64,000 nt of DNA from Dioscorea cayenensis subsp. rotundata (Eukaryota; Streptophyta; Magnoliopsida; Dioscoreales; Dioscoreaceae): the NCBI RefSeq assembly GCF_009730915.1, contig NC_052474.1:1399501-1463500 (forward strand), in the 5' to 3' direction. Of the stretch, positions 11,845-35,700 are shown piece after piece. A model generated the notes under the pieces. The model had not been told where the DNA came from. It searched no databases and saw nothing but the letters and a program-made list of their open reading frames with translations. How positions within the stretch are numbered: position 1 is the first letter of the stretch; every line of letters begins with the position of its first letter. The position numbers and the translations under genes are program-made.

Positions 11845-14780
11845 ACCTTCTTGTCGGTTTGTAGGCTGTGCTCAACTTGTCAATGTGATGTGCTGCATGG
11901 TCTCTGAAGGTTCTTCCTGTCTCCAATGACTGAATTCACAATCAGATCTGTGGAAACTGTGATGACTTTCTCTGGAGGAGGCTGCTTATTAGTATGAAGG
12001 TTGAATCTATTTTCTGGTTAGCTTGTTTTAGTTACTTATATTTTCTTTCTTTGTCTTTACTGTTGTCAATAGAACCATTTTCCATAAGAAGTCATTGAGA
12101 ACTGTAGTCACAACTCGTGGATAACTGTTTTAGTTGCATCATGAACATCAAGAATAATTGATATAGTTAATATTTGTGATTTCTTACCTGCATACATAGC
12201 AGGCAGAAATTTTGTTTCATTCTTTTTGATTAGTGATATGATAAGTTTTCAAAACTTGTTTGCTAGTGTTTACAACTCTCTGTTCATTGTCCATTTCTGC
12301 AACAGTAATTTATTCACAGTTTATGTTTAGGTTATTAACTTTGGATTAGTAGATGCTAAAAGGTGGTTCATGCGTTTGAATGTATGCATGAGATCATGCA
12401 GGCCAAGCAAATGCTGATGTTGAACATGAACAAGAGGAATAGACAGGTTGTAGCAAAAATGATAGATTTGGACACAAATTGTTAAGTAATCCATATGCCA
12501 ACTATAATGACTGATTCATTAAATGACAATTTAAATAATAGGTTATTATACTAATGATTTGTAGACCAAGACCCTTTCTTGTATTCATAGTTATTTGAGG
12601 CACTCGTAATCAAAACAATCTTTTAAGTGACAGTTACAATGGAGGTCTTGGGTAATCTTGATTCTAAGTTAATGGTTAAAAGCTAACATAGTATTTCCAA
12701 TGATCAATCACTCAAATATCTTTGTCAAGTGCTCCTCCCCACACGGATAAAACACCATGAAGAAAGCAAACAAGCGTTTTCTTTGATAGGTCATGTCCCA
12801 AAGTCCATCCTTATCTCCAAATTTGGTGGAAAATATAAAAGTCTTCTCTCTCTGATATTGAAGTCAATGTACATAAGGTTTCTCAATCTGGACATGGGTT
12901 CATTAACCATGGAACCTTGAGGTAATGTTATTTAAAACTTTCTCACACCTTGTGTGGCAGAACAGTATAAAAGAAACTTTGCTTTTAAAAAAGCAAAGTC
13001 TCTGAATCATTCTCTTGCTTTATTTTAAAACTTTGCCAAGTTAAGCAGTGCCTTTTATTGCTGTTTTAATATTGAATAACAGGCATGATGGGTTGCTTCT
13101 TTTAGAGACAATTTTCTGGATTATTTTTTTGTTGTGAGACTTTGTTGTGAGTTTGACGAGGCCTTATCAGCCGTGTTGACCCACAAATTGTGATTTATAA
13201 TATGATTGAGATGTATTTTTGGCCTTTTTCTCTAATGTAATATTTGGACGTAAATATCTATTTTAGGTGTTATCTAACAAAGGCTGCAACTATGATATTG
13301 ATGAATATATTAATTTTTACGTCTCATCTTTGAATATATATTTCTTTGGTTTTCCGCTGGAAGCATTCCAAGTAGGGCAATAAGAACAATCAAAAGTTAG
13401 TCTAGTGTGTGTTTCACGTCACTCAAATTTGTCTTTTCTTACTGGCCAATTCTAAGTATGCAAGCATATCCTAGATTGAAAAAGAAGAGAGTAAACTCAT
13501 CATTTTGTTGGCCATTAAGGAAAATGTTTTAAATATTCTCACATCCACATTTTACTCGCTAAAGTTAAAAAAAACACCCACACACAATAATGAGTGTGAG
13601 AAGTTTTTTATTATTTCTTCTTCTTAGGCAAATTTTTGAGATAGAGCGACAAAGCGCTAACTCTCAGTTGATATTTATCAAAAATAAAATAAAATAAAAT
13701 AAAATAAAACCTTACTTTTCAAGGATCAATATGAGGGCTTCAATGAAGATTTCCAAACATGCCATGCTTTTTTGATTTTACAATGCATTAGTTTTTTTTC
13801 TTTTCAGATCAAGTAGAACAAGACGTTTGATGATGTTTAGGAAGTGTGAAAAAAGAAAAAGTCCAATTTTTATTTGACCAAAGTTACCCAAAGATATTTT
13901 CTACTACATCTTGTTTGAGCTCTAGTAGACTTTTCTAAGCATTGTGAATGTCATAGAAGACACACCACTACCACTTGCAGATCTTGTTTTCAATGAATAA
14001 AAAACTTAATTTTTGTAGTCTAGAAAAAAGAAAGCTAGCTATGTTTTGCCAATAATCAACACCACCAACATGTGTAAAGTAAAGCCTTTGTATTTGCATT
14101 GATAAGACTAACCAAACAAAAACATTATAAAACAAGGACGAGGTCATAATACTCTTCAAAATTATTCAATTTTAGATGCAAAGCTAAAAAATTGATTGAT
14201 TGATTGATAGATAGATAGACAAAAAATTATAATATAATAATAAGGCATTAATCCAAGCCTAAGTCACTCTAGTGCCTAAAAAAAACTCCATGCTAAGACT
14301 GCCAAAATTGGTCAATGGTTGCATCTAATGGGGGTAGTTGAACACCTCCAAATATGTCTCTGTGTAAATGCATACAACTATCACTAGGGCTGCGACCATC
14401 AATCCACCTCCATCTCCCACCAAACTACTATTTATTATTATTTATTATTTATTATTTATTATTTATTATTTATTATTTATTTAGATGAGAAGGGCAAATG
14501 TGTCTTTTTTTAATTCAAAAGGAAGCCAACTGTATCAACCGAGTGACCGTTAACCATGTACTTTCGCATTTTTAAAATTAAAAAAAAAAGAGAGAAAAAA
14601 GGCCCGGTTTTGGATGAAACCACGTTTTTTTTATACCCGCTTTTTTATATATAGAAAAAAAAAACTATGAAAGAGAGCTAATTTGGATCGCAATTAATTG
14701 TGATTTTTTTCTTTTTTTTTAATATAGAAAAAGAAGAGAATGGCAAATGGGTAATTAACAGGAGAAGAGGGGGGAAATCG
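11845..14780. other. Intergenic, AT-rich
   Basis: RABH1B 3' flank, then unassigned DNA. Contains a short (AAAAT)n run near 13681-13710, a GATT/GATA tetranucleotide run near 14195-14220, and the TTATTTA-type run listed below. No protein or RNA gene recognised. Confidence 0.6.
14428..14483. repeat. TTATTTA-type simple repeat
   Basis: A run of seven-base units of T and A (tttatta and rotations), about eight copies, in intergenic DNA. Confidence 0.85.
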
Positions 14781-15569
14781 TCACCGGAATCGCCCGAAGT
14801 CCGCCAGCTTCCGTGACCGATTTGGGCCGAAGGACTCGGCGCCGGCGCCGGCGCCGCTGCTTCTTGGGTGCGCTAGCACCGGCCGTAGCTCACCGGAGAA
14901 CCCGATCTCTGCTGCCGGCGCTGCGTGACACCGCCTCCCGGCCGGCAAGGTGTGCACCAGCGGGCTTAGGCACATGGTGAACCCGCTGCCGCCTTGCCGG
15001 TGGCGATGGTGGTGATGCACCGTTCTCATTGGCGTCGGCATCGTTCTCCGGCTCATTCCGGAGGCTTCCGTCGAGTACCCGCTCTCCGATACCGTGTCCC
15101 TATCGTCGTCGTCCTCCGCCGCCGGCGACATCCCCCTGTCCCGGCACGCTATCCTCACCGGCGGAGGGGAACTCATCTTCGTCTTCTTTCTCCTCCGACG
15201 GCCAGGAATCAGCTTCGAGATCCATGAAATTGAGCCAAATCGCTTCGATTTCACCGGATCGGTGTGATGCTCATTGGATCGGGGGTGGGAGAAGAGGGAA
15301 GATAGAAAAGATCGGCTCCGGCGAGCGGTGGCGGTGGAGGACGGGGCTACCTGCGGGGTGCTGAAGAAGAGGAGTTGACGACGTGGTCCAGCGGAATCGA
15401 CGGAGCGACGATTGGGTGAAATGGAGGCCGGGAGCAATATTGGTTCTGGCCGGCGCCGGGGAGTGTCGGCGAGGGCAATCTGAGCGGCGAGGACGTCAAG
15501 GAGCCGGTCCCGGAGGCAAGAGGCACAAACACCGGGACCGACCTCGTAGGGATGGCGCTTGCACTTCAT
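14781..15569 (-). CDS. Small OCTOPUS-like (DUF740-related) protein, unknown role
   Basis: Single-exon frame of about 262 codons from the ATG at 15569. The N-terminus reads MKCKRHPYEVGPGVCASCLR, a Cys-His-Cys-x-x-Cys pattern like that at the start of plant OCTOPUS/DUF740 proteins, followed by RDRLL. The rest is low-complexity and basic or Ser-rich: RRSRSFLSSLFSHP, a WISKLIPGRRRRKK cluster, an acidic EDDDDRD patch with SESGYST, a His-rich stretch, and a Gly/Ala-rich tail ending LADFGRF. No membrane segment. The gene is far more GC-rich than its surroundings. Members of the OCTOPUS family associate with the plasma membrane and affect vascular development, but this short form has no known function that I can assign. 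The ATG is supported by the motif directly after it. Confidence 0.75.
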   Translation of the reverse strand: MKCKRHPYEVGPGVCASCLRDRLLDVLAAQIALADTPRRRPEPILLPASISPNRRSVDSAGPRRQLLFFSTPQVAPSSTATARRSRSFLSSLFSHPRSNEHHTDPVKSKRFGSISWISKLIPGRRRRKKTKMSSPPPVRIACRDRGMSPAAEDDDDRDTVSESGYSTEASGMSRRTMPTPMRTVHHHHRHRQGGSGFTMCLSPLVHTLPAGRRCHAAPAAEIGFSGELRPVLAHPRSSGAGAGAESFGPNRSRKLADFGRFR

Positions 15570-15642
15570 CTCCAACGACCCCCTACTCCTAACTTCGCCG
15601 CCATTGAGGAAGGGGATCGAGAGTTCTAAGCTTTCGAGCTTC

Positions 15643-15664
15643 GAGGATTAGGGTTAGGGTTTGA
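15643..15664 (-). promoter_or_regulatory. Telo-box-like tandem motif upstream of the OCTOPUS-like gene
   Basis: The plus strand reads gattagggttagggttt, that is two AAACCCTA-type units on the coding strand, about 75 bases before the start codon. Telo-boxes are common in 5' regions of plant genes active in dividing cells. Position and motif are seen; function is inferred. Confidence 0.5.
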
Positions 15665-18600
15665 AGCTTCTTCGTCTTCGTCTCGTCGATTTCGATTTCG
15701 ATTTCGATCCGAGAAACGGCGAGAGTTTTCGAATGCTTTTCTCTGTGAGTTATAATGAAATGTCGCTTAATAATGTTCCTGCGGTGCTTTTATGATCGCT
15801 TAAACGGTACCGAAGAAAAATGTTTGAATACTTCCAACTGTGAGCTTATAAGTAATTATTATTATTATTATTATTATTATATAATTTAGAATGGATGTGT
15901 GATAGAGAATTTATATATTTTTAGAATCTAAAATTTTGACTTAAATTTTAGAAAAATCAATTAATCTAACTATTTGAGTTGTAGATTATTATTGTCCTTG
16001 TCTGATTTTATCTTTTAAACTATTGTAAAAAATTTGTTTATTGTGTATATTACTAATCACTAAATTATAATTTAATTTAAAAATTACATATGAATATATT
16101 AATGTAGATTGGGGATAGAATAATTAATCAATAGAAAAAATAATATAGTAGAATAATCAAACAATTACAATGTTCATTTAATAATAACATAATTTGAGGT
16201 TTAAACAATCCCAATATAAGCCTGAAAAGTTCAACCCCTCATAATACATGGTTAAGTGTAGAGGTGGTTTGTTTAGTAAATAAATAACGAATACAATAAT
16301 TTATATTGAAGTTTTATAAATTTATTTATATTTTAAATAATGTTATAATAATAATAATACTCCTACTATTTATATATATATATATATATATCAAAGAATA
16401 GTTATTATTTATAAACTCACATATACATTAAAAATTCGTTTTGCTTGTTTATTGGTGAATTCTTCTATTTGTTTTTTTCATTAGATATAATGTTCAAAAC
16501 CCTCAAACCATTTTTCCATTTTACCAAATAGTTTGTCCTCTTCTATATTTAAATAAATATATCAACAGCGTGTGATATATTGTTTTTTTTTTTTTTAATA
16601 CCAAATAGAAATAATAAGAAGAAGAAGAAGAAAGGGAAGTGGTCGGCATGTAATAGAAGGCATTTTAATTCCATTTCTTTATGAGGATCTACGCGTAAAG
16701 TGTGTCATGAAGTTAAGAAAGTTAAGTTGTTCCGGGGGTGCATTGTAACGGAGAGAAAAAGCCCGCGTGGCATTGGTGGTCAAAAGGTCAGGATTGTATT
16801 TACTCCGATCGAAAGGCACCAGACGTACGTCAATCCAACGGCGGAGCTATCACGGGACAAATTCTAACCTTTTTTCCTCTTTTTTTTTTTAAATATATTC
16901 TTTTAAACTTTTTACCTTTCAGTTTTTACCATAGATTCCTTCGCGTGTTTTTTGGATTGTGATAAAATTAATTTAAAAAAATAGATAAAATTCTAAACTT
17001 ATCTTCTATTATCTCTCTTGATCAAGTGTTCACGTAAGGACATAATTTTCTTTTATTCTTTTTTTTATTTTTTGAATTTGGGTTGTTTGATTATATTTAT
17101 CCAAGTTAATATTAGAATTTCTTATTTTAACCAATATCCTTTAGTTAAGCAGCATGCTTCTCACTAGGAAAAAACAGATATATTTGAAGTGAAATTATAA
17201 TAGCTCTAGAGTAAATTAAAAGCTTTTTTTATATTAAAAATTTACTCTTTTCGTATCATTTATTTTCTATTTTTTATTTGTTTTCTTCTGTATAATTCCC
17301 GTATTTTTATTATTAATTAATAAGTTATTTATTTATTTATATATTTATTTTAAATATAATAAGGACTAGTAAAAACGTTCCGAAACTTTCATGGACTAAT
17401 AAGTAAGTTTATTTTTAATATATCAATTTTTCTGTTAATTGCTGACATAACATAATTTATAAAGATCACCATGCATCCCATCTTGCACAAATTTAAAGTA
17501 ATTTTTGCTTATTTAGCAAGTTATAACAAGGAAAAGTATATGTTTTTCGTAAAAGCGTTTGCATGCCCTTAATAATTTTTTTTAAAAAAAAACGCAAATC
17601 CTGTGTTTTTGTTTAACATGTTATTTATTTTGTAGATATATCTTATAAATTTTTATGTTGAGAGATTATTTTATTTTTTTTCTTCTTGTTTATTTATTAG
17701 CAAGCTTTTTGAGATCTAGAACTTAGTGTTAAAAAAAAAAGTATGAAAATCACTGTATTATTTTTATATATCTTAAAGACTTTATTTCCGAAACATATCC
17801 TAAAAAAAAAAAATATTTTGAGGAATTTATTATTTTTGTAGTTTTTTCTCTTTCGTCCAGCCAATTTTTTCTTGGCAAGTTTATTTGGATCTTTTTATCA
17901 GACCAAGAGCATGTTTAAAATCTCTAATCATGCTACTGTAATGTGAAAGTACTATTTATGTTATGTTTATTTATACTTAATATTGTATATTAATTCTCAA
18001 TAAAAATTTTTTGTGAGGAGGAAATTGTATGCTTCATCGTTTTTAGACCGCATGACTGAAGAATTTATATCATAAAATCATGAGGTTAATATATTAGATT
18101 TGACCTACATGATAGATTTTTATTGTCCCACATGTTAGTCCATTCCCCAAATAATAAATCGTTAAAAAATTATTAAACCACTAAAATCTATTTAAAAAAA
18201 AAAAAAACTCTCAAGAGAGGTGCTTGTTGTCTGTCTGTGATAATATATTAAAAATTTAATGCTTATAAAATAAACAAAAACTCGTCTTTGTTAAATAAAA
18301 TAAAATAAAAATACAACTGTTAGGGTGTAATAAAAGTTAAAATGATGCTTTTCGTAAATGAAATTTTGAGAGAGAGAGAGAAATCCTTTAGTTTTTCCCA
18401 TCTAACCAATTATTTTTAAAAAAGAAGGAAACAAATAAAAAGAAAACTAGTGGTTTGTTGGTATATATACAAAGACCATGATCAGAAAAATGAGTAGTGA
18501 ATTAAGCGTGTTGCATCAGAGAACTGATGGAGATGCTGCAAGCCTGCAACTACCATGAAAGTTAATACGTTCCATATTAAACCAAATACGTGCTTCCAAC

Positions 18601-21600
18601 CGCCGAGTTTCATTTACATCTTTCTTCCATTCTTCTTCTCTCGTTTTCACCACTTCTCTTATTTTATTTTATTTTATTTTATTTTTAATTATAACTGTAA
18701 CATAAACTTGTATCAGAAAAATTCAATATATAAAAAAAAAAATTTGAAGTTAATCACTAATTGGAAGATACTGAAGGAATTAAGTTGGAGGATTCAGCGA
18801 TAACTATCAAAATCAAATCGAGTATTGATTTCCGTGGATTTTTCCATAAATAAACTCAACTAAATAACTCAACCATTATTCATTTAGAGAGCTTTATCTA
18901 CTATCTGCTATCGGTTTAAATTTTATTTTTACCTACAATTTATGTTACTTAGCTCTCATAACTCTTATAATCATCACTCATGGATTTCATAGCATCCCTA
19001 ATCTCTTTGTTAAGATAGATTTATGATTTTTTTATCTCACTTTATTTGGTTTATAAAATTTTATGATAATTTTTTTAATAAAGTTGTAATTTACTTATTT
19101 TCATTAAATAAAATAAAAAAAAAATTGTAAAAATGCTTCAAATTTCACAATCCTTAACCAAGACCAAGCTTTTATTAAAAAGGTACTTTCTCTAATTATA
19201 ATAATTGTTCATTTGATCTAGAAGGTTTATCAGAAGAGTATTTATTTATATGTCATTATCCATCAAGGTGAAACAATGATACATCTAGAACTTGTTGAAA
19301 AATAATCAACCAGACTAGGTTAGAAAGAAGCAAAGTTTTGGCCGCAATTAAGTAGACCCATTCATGAAACTAAGCAAAAGGATAATGGGTTTGTTGAGCA
19401 GTCTACAAAGGATTTATTTCTCTTTTACTTAATCTCCGACACACCATCACATCGTTTTAGTTTTTTCTCAAATACTTTCAATTACAAAAGACAAATGGCA
19501 AACTTAATTTAATCAAACCATGTTTTTCATAAATTTGATGTGGTATATGAGTCTTTTATTTATTTATATTTGTTTAATAAAATAAATAAATCATATACAT
19601 TATCTAAGCAGAGAATAAAACAAAATACAAAATAGACCAAAACACAATTTGGTATAAAACAGGAGAAGTCTTTTATTTTTAATTATAATACTAAAAAATA
19701 TAAATTAATGAGAAGATTTTAATCTAATCATACTATTTATTTTTATATTGATATAAAAATGAATAGTATGATGAGATTAAAACTGTATTAAAAAAAATAA
19801 TTGTATGAAAATTAATAATTTATATAACATCTAAAAAATGTTATCACAACACTTGGAGTTCTTTTCTTGGCTCCGTTAATTTTTCAAGTTTTTGCACATC
19901 ATCATGGTAAGGTTTAAAGAAATATATTCATATGGATCATTGTTTTTTAATTTTTCAAAAATGATTAATTTCTCAAGTAATTCTTATCATCTTTGTTTTG
20001 AATGTATTTAAACCCAGTTTTAGACTTTTAGTATCCATTCACACTGTATTTGACTTGACTTTACACCAATATTTGTTATGTTTGGAAGCAGTTGCAGCGG
20101 ACACATGGAATGGATGGTTGCATTTAATTTTTGTATTGAATTCCACAGCCAATTTGCAATTGCTATCAATTAGTAGTATTAACAGATTTTATTTACTTAT
20201 TTATTTATTTTAAAAACCACAAGCACATATTAATATTTTTATTACACATAAATTAATACTTTTGAACCCACCATGTCAAAGAGCTTGCGTACATAAACAT
20301 TTGAACTCTCACCACTCCACACACACATAAAAGATCTATGTTAGTGCATTTAATCACTTAAATTAGTGGCTTTGACTTAATGGCAATATTTGAATTAGCA
20401 TTTTTGTTACCAATATAATATATTTTTTTAATAAAATTTGGACAAGCATGTACATACATTAAGTTATTATCTCAATATACTTTTGCCTTCATCTCATATG
20501 AACTAGAGATTCAAACATTTTTTATATGCAGGACATGAATATCTTTTTTTTAAAGAAGATTTAGTGTCAATAAATTAAAACATTGTATATATATATTTTC
20601 TTACATTAAAAATTTATAATAAAATCATTTGAAATTTCTAGTTCAAATGTGAGTGGATGAGTGGACTTAAATGGCAAGCCGTGTTGAACTTCTTGTTAAC
20701 TTCTTGGATGAAAATGAAAACAAGGCTGTGAGAGCCATCACATTTATGAGAACTTTCATGGCATGATTTTCTAATTCGAAGAAGAGAAATTTCAAAGATG
20801 TTTTATGTCTTTGATTCTGGAATTGCAACAATCAATCTAGAACCACATTAATTGGAGAGCAGCCGGCAAGCAACTTAATTAAGGTCACGCTCAACCGGAT
20901 CATGACAAGCCATGTGGCCAATCTTGGACTCTTTCATGCCATTGCACTGAAAAATCAAAGTTCAAAATAGTAGTACTTAACTGCATTTATTTCGTGGAGG
21001 CACTGCCCCAGTCTCCTTTTTTTTTAAGTTTAGTATTTTCTTCAATTTGGTTGTTTGAGATGCTGGTATTACATCCATTAGTTGCTATAATCATGGTTCT
21101 TTGCTTTTGAAAAGTTGAAGTTGAAATAGCACTTTGCATCTATTTTGTGTTTCAAACATGTATGGAATTATACCAACTACAGTATTTAATGATCCCATAA
21201 AAATTTATCACGTGAAACAAGCTAATATGTAGAACAATGACAATTTGTTATATACGCCCAAGATGATATATCATAGATTATAACTTTATAATGATAAATT
21301 CTCTTGTCATATAATCATGGAGGGGTGAAGAATAGAACTCCGCCCATGGGAATGCAATGAAGGAAGTGGCGGGGAGTCAGTTGGCACCAAGAGAAATTTC
21401 AAGATATCAGTTGGTCATGTGGGCAACGGGTTGTCGGCTGAGTCATCAAAGTTTAAATTGATTGGTGGACGCGTGAAGAGGTAGGTGACGTGGCTGAATC
21501 TCCACGAGCTGAGAGAAAAAGTAACAGGATTTGGTGGAAGAGTTCAAGACTCGTGGGTTATCATACTTCTAATGACGTGGACAAAGGAAATGTTTAGATT

Positions 21601-22193
21601 GGTGGAGAAGAATGAGTTAATTAGAATAATGTTCAAGAGATTATAAAAAGCAAGGAGAATAGAGAAAGACAATGAAGAACAAAGTAGAATCTTAGGCTTG
21701 GTTGAGCTTTCCGGTGAATCTTCTCTTGCCACCTTGGCAGTAGGAAAGTCTTTCTCATTATCTAGAATATTTTTTTATTCAATTTTCTTATATCTATACC
21801 TCTGTGAGCTTCGTAATGTTTGTTAATAAATTTCATGTTGATTGATGGATGTTTGATAAATTGTTTGGTTGATTTAAACATTTAGGAGTTATAATAAGCT
21901 TTTGTTGTTGACTCCTTGCTAACTGGAGTTAGAGTGGAGATAATTCAATTAAATTGATTGTTCTATTGATTTTGGTGTTTTGTGAATCTCTGATCCACAA
22001 AAAGTGGAGACTCTAATAAATAGTGAATAAATAATATTATATAATTTTTGAATAGTATCATGAAATTATACAATATTATATAATATGAGGTCAAAAGATT
22101 TGATCATTGATCTACCCATTCACAATTTTAAAGGGATATAATTGGATTACCAATATTTAATTTGTATCAGTATTTTATTCAATTTTTTTAATT

Positions 22194-22430
22194 AAATCAC
22201 ACCATTATTGAGTAAATAGTTTTTTTTTTTTTCTTCCAACTTATAATCAAAGCTCTAGCACTCAAATACCATCTGTGATTTGCCCACAATTTATAAAAAA
22301 AAACATTTTGTTTAAATCACACCATTATCTAGTAATGGTTATTTTTATTTTTTTCCCAACTCATAGTCAAAGGTGGAGAGTTCAAATACCACCTGAAATT
22401 CACCCACATTTTATTTTTGAAAATTTTTTA
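22194..22430. repeat. Two-copy tandem repeat, 120-bp period
   Basis: The word aaatcacaccattat occurs at 22194 and 22314. Each copy continues through a T-run, caact-ata-tcaaag, tcaaatacca-ctg and a ttcaccca/ttgccca block. Copies differ by scattered substitutions. No coding sense. Confidence 0.8.
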
Positions 22431-22744
22431 ATAATGAAAACATATGATTTCAAATATATATATACAAGGAGTTAAATTTTTAATTCAAATTAAAGAAAAG
22501 CAAGGCTTTTTTTTTTTCATATACACCCTATGTTAAAACCAATATTTGCGTTTTCAAAATTAGTTCTACTAAAAGAGTATATAAGGAAAATATAGATTTA
22601 TCAAAGGTTATATACGAAAAAGAAAAACACATATCCGTTGGGACCCGCTTCAGAATTACAGGGAAAAGGAAACAGGAAAGAATAGTAACAGAACTTCTTC
22701 GCATCTTCTTCGAGCTCAGCCTCGCTTCCTGCTTCTGCTCCTCC

Positions 22745-22772
22745 GATCTCTCTCTCTCTCTCTCTCTCTCTC
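22745..22772 (+). promoter_or_regulatory. CT-repeat 5' leader of NAD-ME1
   Basis: An almost pure CT run ends four bases before the start codon. CT (GAGA on the other strand) tracts are frequent in plant 5' untranslated regions and core promoters. Confidence 0.65.
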
Positions 22773-22776
22773 ATCA

Positions 22777-32739
<9,963 letters not shown>

Positions 32740-35700
32740 AAACATTCTTACTTAAAAGACGAGAAAACTAGAGGCAAAATCCATTTTTCCTTTTGTATAG
32801 TTTCCTATATATAACAAAAGAGGGAGATGGCAATGTTGGTTGGACTCTCCAAAATATTTATTCTGGTCAGCATTGTTGCAGATTCCTTCTTGATTGAAAG
32901 CCATGGATCTGAATGATAGAACCTAAGTATTGTTTCTCACTGTTACTTTTCCATCTGAAAATCTTGAAGCTTGTTTGCTGCTGTGTAGCTGCTCCATACA
33001 TTGAACCAGTGATGTTTGACAAGGATTTTATAATTGTAAGCTTCATTACTCACAATGTATCATCTGACACTGCTTGTGGTTCTGATGTTTATCAAGCATT
33101 TTCCTGAATTACCTTACCATCTTGTGTTTGCCTTATGCATGTAAAGACAAGCAAGCCCCTTGTGGATTTATAGCTGAACATTTGATGACAATACGAAGTC
33201 CATGAGTTTTTTTTTATGAATTAATCAAATGGACTATTATCATATGCTCTTCTTCAGATTAATCATGCACTGAGGGTTTTGCATTTTTGTGCGCATGTAC
33301 GACTATGTATCACAAATTCATCAAAACTCTTCTTGGATTTACTTCTGAAACTTTCAAGAATCATTCTCGTGGGATGTTGAACAGGTTGGTTGAAGAGCTG
33401 AGAGGTTGCACCAAACCAAATTCATTAAAAACGATGATTTGATGCTTCCTTTCTAATATTAAAGATATGAGCCATAATGGTTGTGGTCCCAATCTGCACT
33501 TATTTTCACGGATGGAACTTCCCATAACGGAATGAAAACAAGTATAATACAGGGGAAAATTACTGTACACTCTTGGGACAATTGCACTGTGATCAAATTA
33601 CTCCCTCAATTCCATTTTATCTGTGTCTATTTCTAAAAGTTTTCTTTGTTTGAAATTATATGTACTTTAAGTATTAATTTTCCAAATTTAATTCTGTTTA
33701 AATACGTTAAGGCCACCATTGTCATATTAAATGAAATATTTAAATAAATCAATTAGCAAAATAAATTGCTCTTTCTTCTAACATTGGTTTTAATGGAGTA
33801 TTACAAACCCATGCCTTTCTTTTTTAAAAAAAAATAAAAAAAAATCAATGTACATGAAAATAGTCTAAGGCTAGAACAAGAATTGAATAATGAGAGAAGG
33901 GAGAGACATGATCAGAGGAAAGAGACTAAGAAATTAGTAAAAATAAGAAAACGAAGAGTAATGTGTATGAAATTCTTAACTTTAACGGTTGGACAGATAA
34001 AATGGAACAAAGGAAAATATGCATGAAATTCTTAACTATAACGGTTTTTCTTACTTTTCATGAAAAGGTTGAGATGGACAGATAAAATGGGACAAAGGGT
34101 GTAGCTCTCTTGACTTTTTCAATGACCAACATATTCCTACTTTACCTAAAATTCCTCATCAATTTTTGAAGAAATTAAATCAACTTTTTAATTTTTTGTA
34201 ATATAAAAAATAACCTTGTTTCCTTTTATTTTATTCTTTTACTCTATTCTTTCTTTCTTTTTTTCTTAGGTTTTTCATTTTTGTATATGTTCTCTTTTGT
34301 TTGTTATTCTTGTTACTCTCCTTTTTGTTGAACATGTCTTTCTTTCTATTGTTTATCTTCTTCTTCTTCATGAGTTTTTTTTTTTTTTTAAAAATCTTAT
34401 GTTTGTCGTATAACTCTATTAACAATGTTTGTTCTTCTGGCATGAATCATGAATTAAGATGACGTTGAAGAAATAGAAGATAAATGATGATGGGTAGGTG
34501 GAATTTGAAACGTATATATTCTTAAATATATAAAAATTCAATTTTGAACAAATTATATGGCATACTTTGGTAGTTAAGATATTTGGGTTGTAATCAATTA
34601 ATCATGGCTCAAATCCTTACACTTAAATTTTTTTTTCAATAGGTCACTTACCAGTCATTGCAGAATTAGTAAGTGACCATCAAGTCACTAGGTGCTATTA
34701 CTTACCTAAGAAGCAAATGAATTACAAAAGAATAAATGCACTTTTTTATAATTCAAATAAATTAAAAATATGGGTAACACGCTAAATTTTTTTAGCATTA
34801 ATTGTTTGCTATACTTTATTGGAGTATAAAAAAGAATTTTAAAATCACCCGCAAATTTATAGGGATCTCAAAGTCAACGACAACTATTAAGTGTCATCCT
34901 TCCCAATATTGCTTACAGAGTTGTGACACTCATGGAGATTAACCCTAAGGTCCCATGCAGGGGAAATTTGAAAGCTCTTTGCTCATGCTATCACTTGGAA
35001 CATTTTGTTTAAGTAGAATGAGCGTATTTTTTTCAATAATAATAATAATTGCTTTTGACTTTGATTATTGTAAAGATTGATCATATGTCATTATTGTGAT
35101 TATTTGTAGTATTAGAAGTGAAGAGAGCAATGTTAGAGGATTCCATTGTGTCCATTACGCATAGTCTAAAATTTATGGGATCTCATATTAAGACAACAAG
35201 AGTGAGTGACGCTAGTAAAATGGCTTCTTCTTATGGCACTGGCTAGTCCTCCATTGTGCAATATCACAGTCTTTCTAAAAGTCCATTGTTTGTTAAATTT
35301 CGTCCCTTATATTGATTTGTTGTACCTTTTTCCTCTAATTATCCCGGATTCATTGAATCTTTTGTCACTTATGTTGAGTCTACTACTAATAAATTTATTG
35401 TAGTTTATTTTCTCTAGTTGGTTATTACTTGAGTTCTTTCGTTTTGCTTTTATTATTATTCTCCAATGTCTCTGTATTATTTACTTATTAATGCAAGTGA
35501 TTTATCCATAAATTTTTTTAAAAAAATATTTAAGGGCCTTCTGTGTCAAATGTCTATATAATTTATTATCTCACAAGAGCATGGGAACTTTTTTCATTGA
35601 TTGGTTTAAACCAGTCTGGAGAAAGATACACTACTGCTTCCTTTTTCCATTGTTAGATAAAAACAAAAGTATAAATGAAGTAATTAGCCAAAATGTTGAT

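Larger units (their letters stand above)
15570..22776. other. Gene-poor, AT-rich intergenic block of about 7 kb
   Basis: After the promoter of the OCTOPUS-like gene nothing codes convincingly. Simple repeats include ATT (15855-15880), TA (16371-16391), AG (18367-18382) and an ATTTT run near 18660-18690. A 16700-16860 patch and a 21320-21720 patch are less AT-rich. The second has a TATAAAA-like box near 21643, but I could not find element ends or a gene in either. The last 30 bases are the CT-rich leader of the malic enzyme gene. Confidence 0.55.

Noticed and set aside
16738-16962. 74-codon plus-strand frame in a moderately GC-rich patch
   Set aside because: No domain, poor start context, and it runs into T-rich DNA; no relative recognised.
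22350-22400. B-box-like word gagttcaaatacc in the 120-bp repeat
   Set aside because: No A box, tail or flanking duplication; better explained as part of the tandem repeat.
34565-34640. Possible tRNA-like or SINE-like stretch (ggtagttaag ... ggctcaaatcc)
   Set aside because: The two words resemble polymerase III boxes, but I found no cloverleaf, tail or target duplication.
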